NCBI RefSeq assembly: GCF_019029495.1
Contig: NZ_JAERQM010000007.1
Span: 164,082 to 228,081 of the forward strand
Reading direction: 5' to 3'
DNA length: 64,000 bases
From: Falsiroseomonas oleicola
Lineage (GTDB): Bacteria; Pseudomonadota; Alphaproteobacteria; Acetobacterales; Acetobacteraceae
The position numbers and the translations under genes are program-made. Below, piece after piece: positions 37,179 through 45,653 of this stretch. The stretch's first letter is position 1; each line of letters opens with the position of its first letter. Below the pieces are notes generated by a model that was given only the letters and a program-made list of their open reading frames with translations, was not told the origin of the DNA and ran no database searches.

Positions 37179-39436
37179 GGGGCGAACCGGCCATGACCCG
37201 TCCTGACGATGCGCTGGCGGCCGCCCTTCAGGGGGACGCGCCGCTGAACCTGTCCCGCCGCGCGACGCTCGCCGCCGCCTTGGGGGGCGGGCTGCTGCTG
37301 GCGCTCGGCATCCCGCAGCGCCCGGCCCGCGCCCAGGCCATGGGCGGGCTGGCACATGCCCGCAAGGTGCCCTCCTACCTGACCATCCGCCCCGATGGCC
37401 GCATCCTGCTGCAAAACCCCTTCGCGGAGGGCGGGCAGGGAATCCACACCGCGGTCGCCCAGATCGTGGCGGAGGAGCTGGATGCCGACCTCGCCGCCTT
37501 CGAGGTGCAGACGGCACCCGCCGGCGCGGACTACCAGGTGCTGTTCAATGGCACCCGCCGCGTCACCGGCGGCAGTTTTTCGATACGCAACACCTTTGCC
37601 CATTTCCGCGTCCTGGGGGCCACCGCGCGGGCGATGCTGCTGGCGGCGGGCGCGCAGCGGCTGGGCGTGCCGTTGGGCGAGCTGACGACGGAGCCGGGCT
37701 TCGTCGTCCATGCGGCCTCCTCGCGCCGCATCCCCTATGGCGAGCTTGCGGAGGCCGCCGCCGCCCTGCCGGTGCCCGGCGACGCCGAGCCCAGGACCGG
37801 CGCCTTCCGCCTGATCGGCACGCCCCAGAAACGCCTCGACACCCGCGCCAAGAGCACGGGCCAGGCGCAATACGGCATCGATATTCGCGTCGACGGCATG
37901 CTTCAGGGCGCGGTCATCCACGCCCCCCGCGCCGGCGCCGAGCCCGGGGAGGTGCTGAACGAGGCCGCGCTGAAGGCGATGCCCGGCGTGCACTCCGTCC
38001 ACCGCCTGCCCGGCGCCGTGGCCGTGCTCGCCGACAGTTTCTGGCGTGCCCGCAAGGCGGCGGCGGCGGCCGAGATCGCCTGGACCGCTCTCAGCGGCCA
38101 GCCCGTGGTGGCGGAGGATTTCTCCTCGCCCGGCATGCTGGAGGCCTTGCGCACCCAGGCCGATGCGCCCGGCAATCCGGCGCGGGACATGCAGGGCGAT
38201 GCCGCCACCGCCCTGCGGGGCGCCGCCAAGGTGGTGACGGCGGATTACGACGCGCCCTACCTCGCCCATGCGCAGTTGGAGCCGCCCTCCGCCACCGTGC
38301 GCTTCAACGCGGACGGCACTCTGGATGTCTGGACGCCGAACCAGTCGCCGGAGGCCTTCCGGTCCATCGCGGCGCGGGAATCGGAGCTGGCCGAGGAGAA
38401 GATCCGCATCCACACCCCGCTGCTGGGCGGCTTCTTCGGCCGGCATTTCACCTATGGCAGCATCCACCCGATGAACCAGGCCATCCGCCTGGCCCGGGCG
38501 GTGGAGCGGCCGGTGAAGGTGATCTGGACGCGGGAGGAGGAATTCGCCCGGGATGCCTATCGTCCGCTGAGCATGGCGCGCCTGCGGGCTGGGCTGGATG
38601 CCGCCGGCAGGATCGTCGCCTTCCACGCGACGGTGCCCGGTGAGGGGCCTGTCGCCAAACATTTCGGGACGGCGCGGCTTGGAACCCCGCCGCTCGACAC
38701 CTCGGCGGTGGAGGGTGTGGCGTTCAAGCCCTATGCCATCCCGAACCGGCGGGTGGACTGGGTGCATGTGCCGCATCCGGTCAATATCGGCTTCTGGCGC
38801 TCCGTCGGCCATTCCATGAACGATTTTTTCTATGAGTCCTTCCTGGATGAGGTGGCGGAAGCCGCCGGCGCCGACCCCCTGGCGTTCCGGCGCGCCCATC
38901 TGGCCGAATCCCCGCGCCATCTGGCGCTGCTGGATGCGGTGATGGAGCTGTCCGGCGGCTGGCGGCGCGGTCCCTATCAGGCGGCGGACGGCACGCGCCG
39001 GGCGCGGGGCCTCGCCATGGCCTCTCCCTTCGGGTCGGAGGTCGCGACGGTGGCGGAGGTGTCGCTGCGGGAGGGGGAGGTGCTGGTGCACGACATCTTC
39101 GTCGCCATCGATCCCGGCAGCATCGTGAACCCCGCCATCATCAAGGCGCAGGTGGAAAGTGCGGCCTGCATCGGCCTGTCCTCGGCGGCCTTCGAGGAGG
39201 TGGTCTTCGAGGGTGGCCAGCCGCAGCAGCGCAATTTCGACAGCTACCGCATCCTGTCGCGGGCGGAGATGCCGAAGGTGCATGTGCGGATCGTCGAAAG
39301 CGGCGCGCCGATGGGCGGGGTGGGGGAACCCGGCACGCCCGGCGTGCCCCCGGCGGTGGCCAATGCGGTGGCGGCCTTGACCGGACGGCGGCTGCGCAGC
39401 CTGCCCTTCGGCAAACATCGGTTGGGGGAAGCCTGA
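37175..39436 (+). CDS. molybdopterin-binding subunit of a molybdenum hydroxylase (IorB-like)
   Basis: 753 residues. A Tat signal is visible (NLSRRATLAAALGGGLLLAL), so the enzyme is exported folded with its cofactor. Family blocks include NPFAEGGQGIHTAVAQIVAE, PLLGGFFGRHFTYGS and the active-site region APMGGVGEPGTPGVPPAVA with the catalytic Glu. It resembles isoquinoline 1-oxidoreductase/aldehyde dehydrogenase two-subunit enzymes that reduce a periplasmic cytochrome. The substrate is unknown. No accessory XdhC-like gene is adjacent. An ATG at 37193 is a possible alternative start. Confidence 0.9.
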   Translation: MRGEPAMTRPDDALAAALQGDAPLNLSRRATLAAALGGGLLLALGIPQRPARAQAMGGLAHARKVPSYLTIRPDGRILLQNPFAEGGQGIHTAVAQIVAEELDADLAAFEVQTAPAGADYQVLFNGTRRVTGGSFSIRNTFAHFRVLGATARAMLLAAGAQRLGVPLGELTTEPGFVVHAASSRRIPYGELAEAAAALPVPGDAEPRTGAFRLIGTPQKRLDTRAKSTGQAQYGIDIRVDGMLQGAVIHAPRAGAEPGEVLNEAALKAMPGVHSVHRLPGAVAVLADSFWRARKAAAAAEIAWTALSGQPVVAEDFSSPGMLEALRTQADAPGNPARDMQGDAATALRGAAKVVTADYDAPYLAHAQLEPPSATVRFNADGTLDVWTPNQSPEAFRSIAARESELAEEKIRIHTPLLGGFFGRHFTYGSIHPMNQAIRLARAVERPVKVIWTREEEFARDAYRPLSMARLRAGLDAAGRIVAFHATVPGEGPVAKHFGTARLGTPPLDTSAVEGVAFKPYAIPNRRVDWVHVPHPVNIGFWRSVGHSMNDFFYESFLDEVAEAAGADPLAFRRAHLAESPRHLALLDAVMELSGGWRRGPYQAADGTRRARGLAMASPFGSEVATVAEVSLREGEVLVHDIFVAIDPGSIVNPAIIKAQVESAACIGLSSAAFEEVVFEGGQPQQRNFDSYRILSRAEMPKVHVRIVESGAPMGGVGEPGTPGVPPAVANAVAALTGRRLRSLPFGKHRLGEA

Positions 39437-39513
39437 GGCGCAGATAACAATTCTGCAACCTTGAAGGCGCGTCATGCGTTACAATCTCTCCATTTGTCTG
39501 GAGGAGTGTGACC

Positions 39514-40044
39514 ATGGCCATCACCCGGAAAGAAGAGCAGCGCCTGCTCTCGCATGAGGAGTCGCAGTTGGTGGCGCCGAGCCACCACCCGGCATTGGCC
39601 GAGCTGTCCCCCGATGATCTGCGTGCCTTGGCGCAGCGCCTGCGCACCGAACATGGCCGTGCCCGCGATCTGGTGCGCGAAGCCAGCCGCGCCCGTCGGG
39701 GCAAGGGCGATGCCCGGGGCGCGGCGAGTGCGGCGGAGAAGCTGTTGCAGAAGAAGCAGGCCTTTGCCGCGGCGCTGCGCCGGGTGAACGCGCAATTCGC
39801 CCGGAAGTCGGAGGTTCGGCAGGAACGCCGCGCGACACGGCAGGCGGAACGCAACACGGCGGCGCTGCGCCAGGCCCTGGCGCGCCGCCAGGCGCAGAAG
39901 CCGCACCATCCGCAACCGGGCCGCACCGCCGGCAAGGGCATGCAGGATACCAGTCCCATGGAGGTGCATCCCGGCCCGGACCCGCGTGCGATCGGCAGCA
40001 TTTCCCAGGCCACCCGGAACAACCAGGCGCGCCGGGACGCCTGA
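39514..40044 (+). CDS. basic, coiled-coil-prone hypothetical protein
   Basis: 176 residues, rich in Ala, Arg, Gln and Glu, with long helical stretches (LSPDDLRALAQRLRTEHGRA, then ARRGKGDARGAASAAEKLLQ). The ribosome site GGAGGAG lies eight bases before the ATG at 39514, which is strong. No membrane helix or signal peptide. I recognise no family. Composition suggests a nucleic-acid or envelope-associated structural protein, but this is only an impression. Confidence 0.65.
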   Translation: MAITRKEEQRLLSHEESQLVAPSHHPALAELSPDDLRALAQRLRTEHGRARDLVREASRARRGKGDARGAASAAEKLLQKKQAFAAALRRVNAQFARKSEVRQERRATRQAERNTAALRQALARRQAQKPHHPQPGRTAGKGMQDTSPMEVHPGPDPRAIGSISQATRNNQARRDA

Positions 40045-40128
40045 ATGGGATCAGGGCGCGAGGCTGTAGCCTCCGCCCTTTCCGGGCGGTATCCTCGCCC
40101 GGTCGACACGTCCAGGAGACACTAAGAA

Positions 40129-41127
40129 ATGACCATCAGCCGCCGCGCCCTGCTGGGCACGACGCTTGGCGCGCCCTTCGCCGCCACCCTTCCGCCGCTC
40201 GCCTCCCCTGCTCTGGGGCAGTCGCAATGGCCCGCCCGCCCCGTGCGCGTGATCGTGCCCTGGCCGCCGGGCGGGTCCACCGACGTGCTGGCCCGCCTGG
40301 TTGCCGAACAGCTCTCCCAGAAGCTGGGCCAGCCCTTCGTGATCGAGAACCGGCCCGGCGCCGGCGGCAATATCGGCCATGACCAGATCGCGAAAAGCAC
40401 GCCGGATGGCTATACGATGGGCCCGGTGACGGTGGGCGGCTGGTCGATCAACCAGTATCTCTATGCCCGCCTGCCCTATGATCCGGAAAAGGACATCTCG
40501 CCGATCTCCATGCATTGGGAACTGCCCAATGTGCTGGCGGTGCCGACGGCGCATGTGCCGGCGACCAATCTGCAGGACTTCATCACCTGGGCCAAGACGA
40601 AGCAGGGTGGGGTGAATTACGGCTCGCCGGGGGTTGGCACCACGCCGCATCTCTCGGGCTCCATGTTCATCAACCGGCTGGGGATCGAGGGCGTGCATGT
40701 GCCCTTCCGCGGCGCGGCGCAGACGATTCCGGCGCTGCTGGGTGGCGACATCACCTTCGCGCTCGACAACCTCGCCTCCTATGTCCCCATCATCGCCAGC
40801 GGCCAGATGCGCGCGCTGGCCGTGACCAGCGCCGAGCGCTGGCCGACCCTGCCGGACGTGCCGACGATGGCGGAGGCCGGGGTGCCCGATTTCGTCGTCA
40901 CCTCCTGGTGCGCCATGGCCTTCCCGGCCGGCGTTCCGTCCGCCATCACCCAGCGTGCGGCGGCCGCGATCAAGGAGGTGTCGGAGACCCAGGCGATGCA
41001 GGAACGCTTCCTGCGCACCGGCGCCCGCGCCCTCTACGGCACGCCGGAACAGGCCGCCGAGCGCGCGGCGCGGGAGCGTCCGATGTGGCGCGAGGTGGTG
41101 CGGATCTCCGGCGCCCGCCTCGAATAG
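40129..41127 (+). CDS. Bug/TctC-type tripartite tricarboxylate transporter receptor
   Basis: 332 residues. The signal region MTISRRALLGTTLGAPF carries a twin-arginine pair; the mature part begins WPARPVRVIVPWPPGGSTDV and has FVIENRPGAGGNIGHDQIA. It would bind a carboxylate in the periplasm. The TctB and TctA genes lie just downstream, but behind a strong terminator, so the receptor and carrier are likely made from different transcripts. Confidence 0.9.
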   Translation: MTISRRALLGTTLGAPFAATLPPLASPALGQSQWPARPVRVIVPWPPGGSTDVLARLVAEQLSQKLGQPFVIENRPGAGGNIGHDQIAKSTPDGYTMGPVTVGGWSINQYLYARLPYDPEKDISPISMHWELPNVLAVPTAHVPATNLQDFITWAKTKQGGVNYGSPGVGTTPHLSGSMFINRLGIEGVHVPFRGAAQTIPALLGGDITFALDNLASYVPIIASGQMRALAVTSAERWPTLPDVPTMAEAGVPDFVVTSWCAMAFPAGVPSAITQRAAAAIKEVSETQAMQERFLRTGARALYGTPEQAAERAARERPMWREVVRISGARLE

Positions 41128-41154
41128 CCTCCTCTCACCCATCCTGACCGGAAG

Positions 41155-41186
41155 GCGCGCGGCCGCAGGGCCGCGCGCTTTTTTTT
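41155..41186 (+). terminator. strong rho-independent terminator after the Bug gene
   Basis: A perfect 10-bp GC stem (GCGCGCGGCC, 41155-41164, with GGCCGCGCGC, 41169-41178) and 4-nt loop are followed by eight T. It lies 28 bp after the receptor stop and closes that transcript. Confidence 0.93.
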
Positions 41187-41335
41187 GACCGCGGCTCTTC
41201 ATGCGCCGCAACGCCCTGGACGGATGCGGGTCATTGCGTCCAAGCTTTCTGTCTTGCAATATTTGAGCAATGTGTCACGGAGCGCGGCCCGGCGGGAACA
41301 TCGCCGGGATACAAGCATTGGGAGAGGTCGAGGGG

Positions 41336-41788
41336 ATGCAGAGGAGAGACTGGACGGATATCATCGGGGGATCACTGCTCCTGATCTTCGGCCTCTGGTT
41401 CCTGTGGCACGCGCAGAATCATTACAATCTCGGTGAGCTTCGCCGAATGGGTCCGGGTGCCTTTCCAGCGGGGCTTGGTCTGCTGAATGCTCTGTTCGGC
41501 CTGCTGATTCTGGTCCCGGCTTTCTTCCGCAAGGGTGAGATGCCGGTCCCGGCCATTCGGCCTCTTCTGGCCATCATTGCCGGCGGCCTGTCCTTTGCTT
41601 TCCTGATCGAGCCCGCCGGCCTGGTGCCGGCCACCGTGGCGCTGGTCTTCGTCGTCGCCCTGGCCGAGCAGAAGCAGCGCTGGCTGCGCACGGCCATCCT
41701 CGCCGCGGCGCTGTCCGTCATGGCCGTCCTGGTCTTCACGAAGGGGCTCGGCATTCCCGTGCCTGCCTTCCGCTGGTGGAGCTACTGA
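41336..41788 (+). CDS. tctB: tripartite tricarboxylate transporter TctB-family protein
   Basis: 150 residues with four membrane helices (DIIGGSLLLIFGLWFLW, FPAGLGLLNALFGLLILVP, and two further). This is the small membrane subunit of TTT carriers. The RRMGPGAFPAGLGLL segment is typical of TctB. It precedes tctA by two bases. The ATG at 41336 follows a GAGAGG. Confidence 0.88.
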   Translation: MQRRDWTDIIGGSLLLIFGLWFLWHAQNHYNLGELRRMGPGAFPAGLGLLNALFGLLILVPAFFRKGEMPVPAIRPLLAIIAGGLSFAFLIEPAGLVPATVALVFVVALAEQKQRWLRTAILAAALSVMAVLVFTKGLGIPVPAFRWWSY

Positions 41789-41790
41789 GC

Positions 41791-43320
41791 ATGGAAGTCC
41801 TCGGCATGCTCGGGATGGGCTTCGCCACCGCCCTCACGCCCGAAAACCTGTTCTACTGCTTCCTCGGCGTCTTCCTCGGCACCTTCATCGGTGTGCTGCC
41901 GGGCATCGGGGCGCTCGCCACCATCTCCATGCTGCTGCCGCTGACCTTCCACGTGCCGGCGACCACCGCGATCATCATGCTGGCGGGCATCTATTACGGC
42001 GCCTCCTATGGTGGCTCCACCGCGTCGATCCTGCTGAACCTGCCGGGCACGCCGTCCGCCGCCGTCGCCTGTCTCGACGGCTATCCGATGGCCAAGCAGG
42101 GCCGGGCCGGCGTCGCACTGTTCATGACCACCATCGCCTCCTTCGTCGGCGCCAGCCTCGGCATCGTCATCCTGACGCTGTTCGCGCCCAAGCTGTCGGA
42201 GGTGGCGCTTTCCTTCGGCCCGGCGGACTACTTCGCCATGATGCTGCTGGGCCTGGTGGCCGCCGCCACGCTGGCCCAGGGCTCGCCGGCCAAGGGCATC
42301 GCCATGGTGCTGTTCGGCCTGTGCCTTGGCATGGTCGGCACCGATGTGCAGACCGGCCAGCAGCGCTTCACCTTCGATGTGCCCTATCTGTCCGATGGCG
42401 TCAGCCTGGTCGCCATCGCCATGGGCATCTTCGGCGTGGCGGAGGTGATCGGCTCCATCGGGCGCGTCACCAATGCCGAGGTCGCGGCCCAGAAGATCAC
42501 CATGCGGTCGATGATGCCGACCAAGGCCGACTGGAAGGCCTCCTGGAAGCCGATGCTGCGCGGCACCGGCGTCGGCAGCTTCTTCGGCGCGCTGCCGGGC
42601 GCGGGCGGCACCATCGCCTCCTTCATGTCCTATGCGGTGGAGAAGAAGGTCGCCAAGGATCCGTCCCGCTTCGGCAAGGGCGCGATCGAGGGCATCACCG
42701 CCCCGGAATCGGCCAACAACGCCGCCGCCCAGACCGCCTTCATCCCAACCCTCACCCTCGGCATCCCGGGCGATTCCGTGATGGCGCTGATGCTGGGCGC
42801 GCTCATCATCCAGGGCATCCAGCCCGGGCCGCGGCTGATGACGGAATATCCCGAGCTGTTCTGGGGGCTGATCGCCAGCTTCTGGCTCGGCAACATCATG
42901 CTGCTGATCCTGAACATCCCGCTGATCGGGCTGTGGGTGCGGATGCTGCGGATTCCCTATTCCATCCTGTATCCGGCCATCCTGCTGTTCATCTGCATCG
43001 GTGTCTTCAGCATCAACAACAGCTACTTCGACGTGCTGGTGGTGATGGCCTTCGGCGTGCTCGGCTACGTCATGATCAAGCTGAAGTTCGAGCCGGCGCC
43101 GCTGCTGCTGGGCTTCATCCTTGGCCCGTTGATGGAGGAACATCTGCGCCGGGCCATGCTGCTGTCGCGCGGTGACCTGGCCGTGTTCTACGAACGGCCG
43201 ATCAGCGCCAGCTTCCTGGGGGTGACGGCGATCCTGCTGCTCTGGGCGATCTATGCCAGCATCAGGGGCGTCAGCGCCGCCTCGCGGCTGCGCGCCCAGG
43301 CCAAGGCGGCGGAGGGCTGA
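41791..43320 (+). CDS. tctA: tripartite tricarboxylate transporter TctA-family permease
   Basis: 509 residues, about twelve membrane helices. FLGTFIGVLPGIGALATISM and YYGASYGGSTASILLNLPG are the conserved TctA blocks; a second related block (FGALPGAGGTIASFMSY, with FGKGAIEGITAPESANNAA) lies in the second half. Large subunit of the Na+/H+-coupled carboxylate carrier, with TctB encoded just upstream. The receptor may be the 40129-41127 product or another Bug protein. Confidence 0.93.
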   Translation: MEVLGMLGMGFATALTPENLFYCFLGVFLGTFIGVLPGIGALATISMLLPLTFHVPATTAIIMLAGIYYGASYGGSTASILLNLPGTPSAAVACLDGYPMAKQGRAGVALFMTTIASFVGASLGIVILTLFAPKLSEVALSFGPADYFAMMLLGLVAAATLAQGSPAKGIAMVLFGLCLGMVGTDVQTGQQRFTFDVPYLSDGVSLVAIAMGIFGVAEVIGSIGRVTNAEVAAQKITMRSMMPTKADWKASWKPMLRGTGVGSFFGALPGAGGTIASFMSYAVEKKVAKDPSRFGKGAIEGITAPESANNAAAQTAFIPTLTLGIPGDSVMALMLGALIIQGIQPGPRLMTEYPELFWGLIASFWLGNIMLLILNIPLIGLWVRMLRIPYSILYPAILLFICIGVFSINNSYFDVLVVMAFGVLGYVMIKLKFEPAPLLLGFILGPLMEEHLRRAMLLSRGDLAVFYERPISASFLGVTAILLLWAIYASIRGVSAASRLRAQAKAAEG

Positions 43321-43337
43321 GCGGCGGGGCCGGCGGC

Positions 43338-43958
43338 ATGGAGCAGTTCATCGCCCCGATGGTGGCCTGGGTGGAGGCGAATGCCGCCTGGGCGCCCGTC
43401 ATCGCCTTCGGCATCGCCTTCATCGAATCGCTGCCGCTGATCGGCATCTTCCTGCCCGGCTCCGCCCTGCTGCTGGGGCTGGGCCTGCTGATCGGCAGCG
43501 GCACGGTGCCGGTCTGGCCGGTGCTGCTGGCCACCATCTTCGGCGCCATCCTGGGCGATGCGCTGGGCTTCTGGCTGTCGCGCTGGCTTGGCCCGGCCTT
43601 CGTGCGGCAGCACCTGCCGAAACGGCACCGGCGGATGTATGGCCGCGGTGTTCTGGCCTTCCGGCGCTGGGGCATCTGGGCGGTGTTCATCGCCCGTTTC
43701 ATCAGCCCGCTGCGCGCGGTGGCGCCCATCATCGCCGGCGTCACCCGGATGCGGCAGTGGCGCTTCCAGGCGGCGAATGTCGGCTCTGCCCTGCTCTGGG
43801 CGCCGGTGGTGCTGATGCCCGGCACGGCGGCCGGCCATCTGACGACGCTGCTGGCCGACCAGGGCGATGTGCTGCTGCTCCTGCTGTTCGCGCTCGGTGT
43901 CATCGCCACCTGGCTGGCACTGCGGGCGGCCTGGGCGCGGGCCAGCCTGCCGCGCTGA
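43338..43958 (+). CDS. DedA-family membrane protein
   Basis: 206 residues. FIESLPLIGIFLPGSALLLG, LGDALGFWLSRWLG, RHRRMYGRGVLAFRRWG and FIARFISPLRAVAPIIAGVTRM are the DedA/SNARE-associated signatures, including the RFxxxxR-type motif. DedA proteins scramble or flip undecaprenyl phosphate or phospholipids. It follows tctA by 17 bp. Confidence 0.9.
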   Translation: MEQFIAPMVAWVEANAAWAPVIAFGIAFIESLPLIGIFLPGSALLLGLGLLIGSGTVPVWPVLLATIFGAILGDALGFWLSRWLGPAFVRQHLPKRHRRMYGRGVLAFRRWGIWAVFIARFISPLRAVAPIIAGVTRMRQWRFQAANVGSALLWAPVVLMPGTAAGHLTTLLADQGDVLLLLLFALGVIATWLALRAAWARASLPR

Positions 43959-44009
43959 CCTTCGGGACCCCTTCTGGCCATCCGGCGCGGCACGCGCCAT
44001 ACCGGCGCG

Positions 44010-44672
44010 GTGAACCTCTCCTCCGCCAACGGGCGCCGCGCCGCCTGGATCAACAGCCTGTTCGTCGATCATGCGGCGCTGCGCATCCCGTGGCGCAATT
44101 GGGGCGTGGTGGAGCCCGGCCGGCTGTATCGGTCGAACCACCCGCTGCCCTGGCAATTGGATGCGGCCAAGCGCCGCTTTGGCCTGCGCAGCGTCATCAA
44201 CCTGCGTGGCCACCGGCAGGACTGCGGCAGCGACGCGCTGGGCCGGGCGCGGGCGGGGGAGCTTGGCCTGGTGCATGCCGATGCCCCCTTCGAGAGCCGC
44301 GGCGCGCCGCATAAGGACCGCATCCTGCGCCTGGTCGACCTGCTGGCCGAGGTGCCGGAGCCGCTGCTGATCCACTGCAAATCCGGCGCCGACCGCACCG
44401 GCCTGATCGCCGGCGTCTGGCTGCTGCTTCAGGGCCGGCCGGTGGAGGCGGCGCTGGACCAGCTGCACTGGCGCTTCGGCCATGTCGCCGCCAGCCGCAC
44501 CGGCATCCTGGATGCCTTTTTTCGCGACTATGCGGCCTTCCAGGCGGCACACGGCCCGAAACCGTTCCTGGATTGGCTGCGCCAGGATTACGACGAGGCA
44601 GCGCTGCGCGCGACCTTCCAGAGCCGCCCCTGGGCCGACCGGCTGGTGGATGGGGTGCTGCGGCGGGAGTAG
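44010..44672 (+). CDS. tyrosine/dual-specificity-type protein phosphatase
   Basis: 220 residues. The phosphatase loop is IHCKSGADRTGLIAGVWLL (Cx5R with Cys near residue 123), and an upstream SVINLRGHRQDCGSD segment provides the typical general-acid region of bacterial DSP-like enzymes. It starts at a GTG. The substrate could be a phosphoprotein or a phosphoinositide-like compound; not determinable here. Confidence 0.82.
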   Translation: MNLSSANGRRAAWINSLFVDHAALRIPWRNWGVVEPGRLYRSNHPLPWQLDAAKRRFGLRSVINLRGHRQDCGSDALGRARAGELGLVHADAPFESRGAPHKDRILRLVDLLAEVPEPLLIHCKSGADRTGLIAGVWLLLQGRPVEAALDQLHWRFGHVAASRTGILDAFFRDYAAFQAAHGPKPFLDWLRQDYDEAALRATFQSRPWADRLVDGVLRRE

Positions 44673-44740
44673 CCGGCCTTGGGCGCCGGGGAACCCGCGC
44701 ATCCCCCGGCGCATTGATTGCAGGCATCGGGAGATCGCTG

Positions 44741-44980
44741 ATGGACCGCATCCACTACCGCGTCGTCGAACATGATGGCGGCTGGGCCTACAAGCTGGGC
44801 GACGTCTTCTCTGAGCCCTTTGCCAGCCGCGAGGCGGCGCTGAAGGCCGCCCGTCACGTCGCACAGCAGCAGCATGTGCCGGACAATGCCGCGACCATTG
44901 AATACCAGGACGCCGAGGGCCAATGGCATACGGAGTTCTCCGCCGGCGATGATCGGCCGGATGCCGACGTCGTCACGTAG
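44741..44980 (+). CDS. DUF2188-like small protein
   Basis: 79 residues: IHYRVVEHDGGWAYKLGDVF, then SREAALKAARHVAQQQ, and a short acidic tail. The HDGGWAYK...A...A pattern resembles the DUF2188 fold, of unknown role. Its 3' end overlaps the convergent acetyltransferase by eight bases. Confidence 0.72.
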   Translation: MDRIHYRVVEHDGGWAYKLGDVFSEPFASREAALKAARHVAQQQHVPDNAATIEYQDAEGQWHTEFSAGDDRPDADVVT

Positions 44981-45653
44981 CGGCGGAAAAATCCTCCAGC
45001 GCCGCGACGCCGCCCTTGGCGAGGATGGGTATGGCCTTCGCCACCCGCGCCGCCGGCCAGTCCCACCAGGCCAGCGCCACCAGCCGCGCCGCGTCGTCCT
45101 CGTTGTAGCGGCGGCGCACCACCCGGGCCGGGTTGCCGGCGACCACCGCGTAATCCGGCACGTCGCGGGCCACCACGGCCCGCGCGCCCACCACCGCGCC
45201 ATGGCCGATGCGCACGCCCGGCATCACCGTCGCCTCCATCCCCAACCAGACATCGTGGCCCACCACCGTGTCCCGTGCCGGGCGCCAGGGATAGTCGGAC
45301 AGCGGCAGCGCACTCGCAAAAGCGCCGCCCAGAATGCCGAAGGGGTAGGTGGAGGGACCCTCCATCGCATGCATCGCATCGGGAAACATGAAGCGCGCCC
45401 CGGTGGCGATGGCGCAGTACCGGCCGATCTCCAGCCGCGCCCCGCTGACCTGGAAATTGTAGAGCAGGTTGCGGCGGAAGAAATCCAGCGCGTGCAGCGG
45501 GTCGTCGTAATAGGTGAAGTCGCCCATCGCGCAGTTGGTGATGCCGGGCATGGTGGCCAGCAGCGGCTTCAGGAACACGATGCGTGGCTTGTTCGGCACC
45601 GGATGCAGCGCATCGGGGTCCGGCAGCGCCGCGGCTTCCGCCTTCGACCTCAT
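44973..45653 (-). CDS. CatB-like hexapeptide O-acetyltransferase
   Basis: 226 residues with a left-handed beta-helix: hexapeptide repeats from about residue 75 (RLEIGRYCAIATGARFMF) through VVGHDVWLGMEATVMPGVRI and YAVVAGNPARVVRRRY. The long loop and VAGNPAR ending match xenobiotic acetyltransferases (VatD/CatB). Drug inactivation is one option, surface-sugar acetylation another. It overlaps the ABC exporter gene by four bases and is made from the same message. Confidence 0.85.
   Translation of the reverse strand: MRSKAEAAALPDPDALHPVPNKPRIVFLKPLLATMPGITNCAMGDFTYYDDPLHALDFFRRNLLYNFQVSGARLEIGRYCAIATGARFMFPDAMHAMEGPSTYPFGILGGAFASALPLSDYPWRPARDTVVGHDVWLGMEATVMPGVRIGHGAVVGARAVVARDVPDYAVVAGNPARVVRRRYNEDDAARLVALAWWDWPAARVAKAIPILAKGGVAALEDFSAAT

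Noticed and set aside
39437..39513. Promoter TTGAAG ... TACAAT before the 39514 gene
   Set aside because: The spacing is only 13 bp, too short for a sigma-70 promoter; a good ribosome site is present but the promoter is not convincing.
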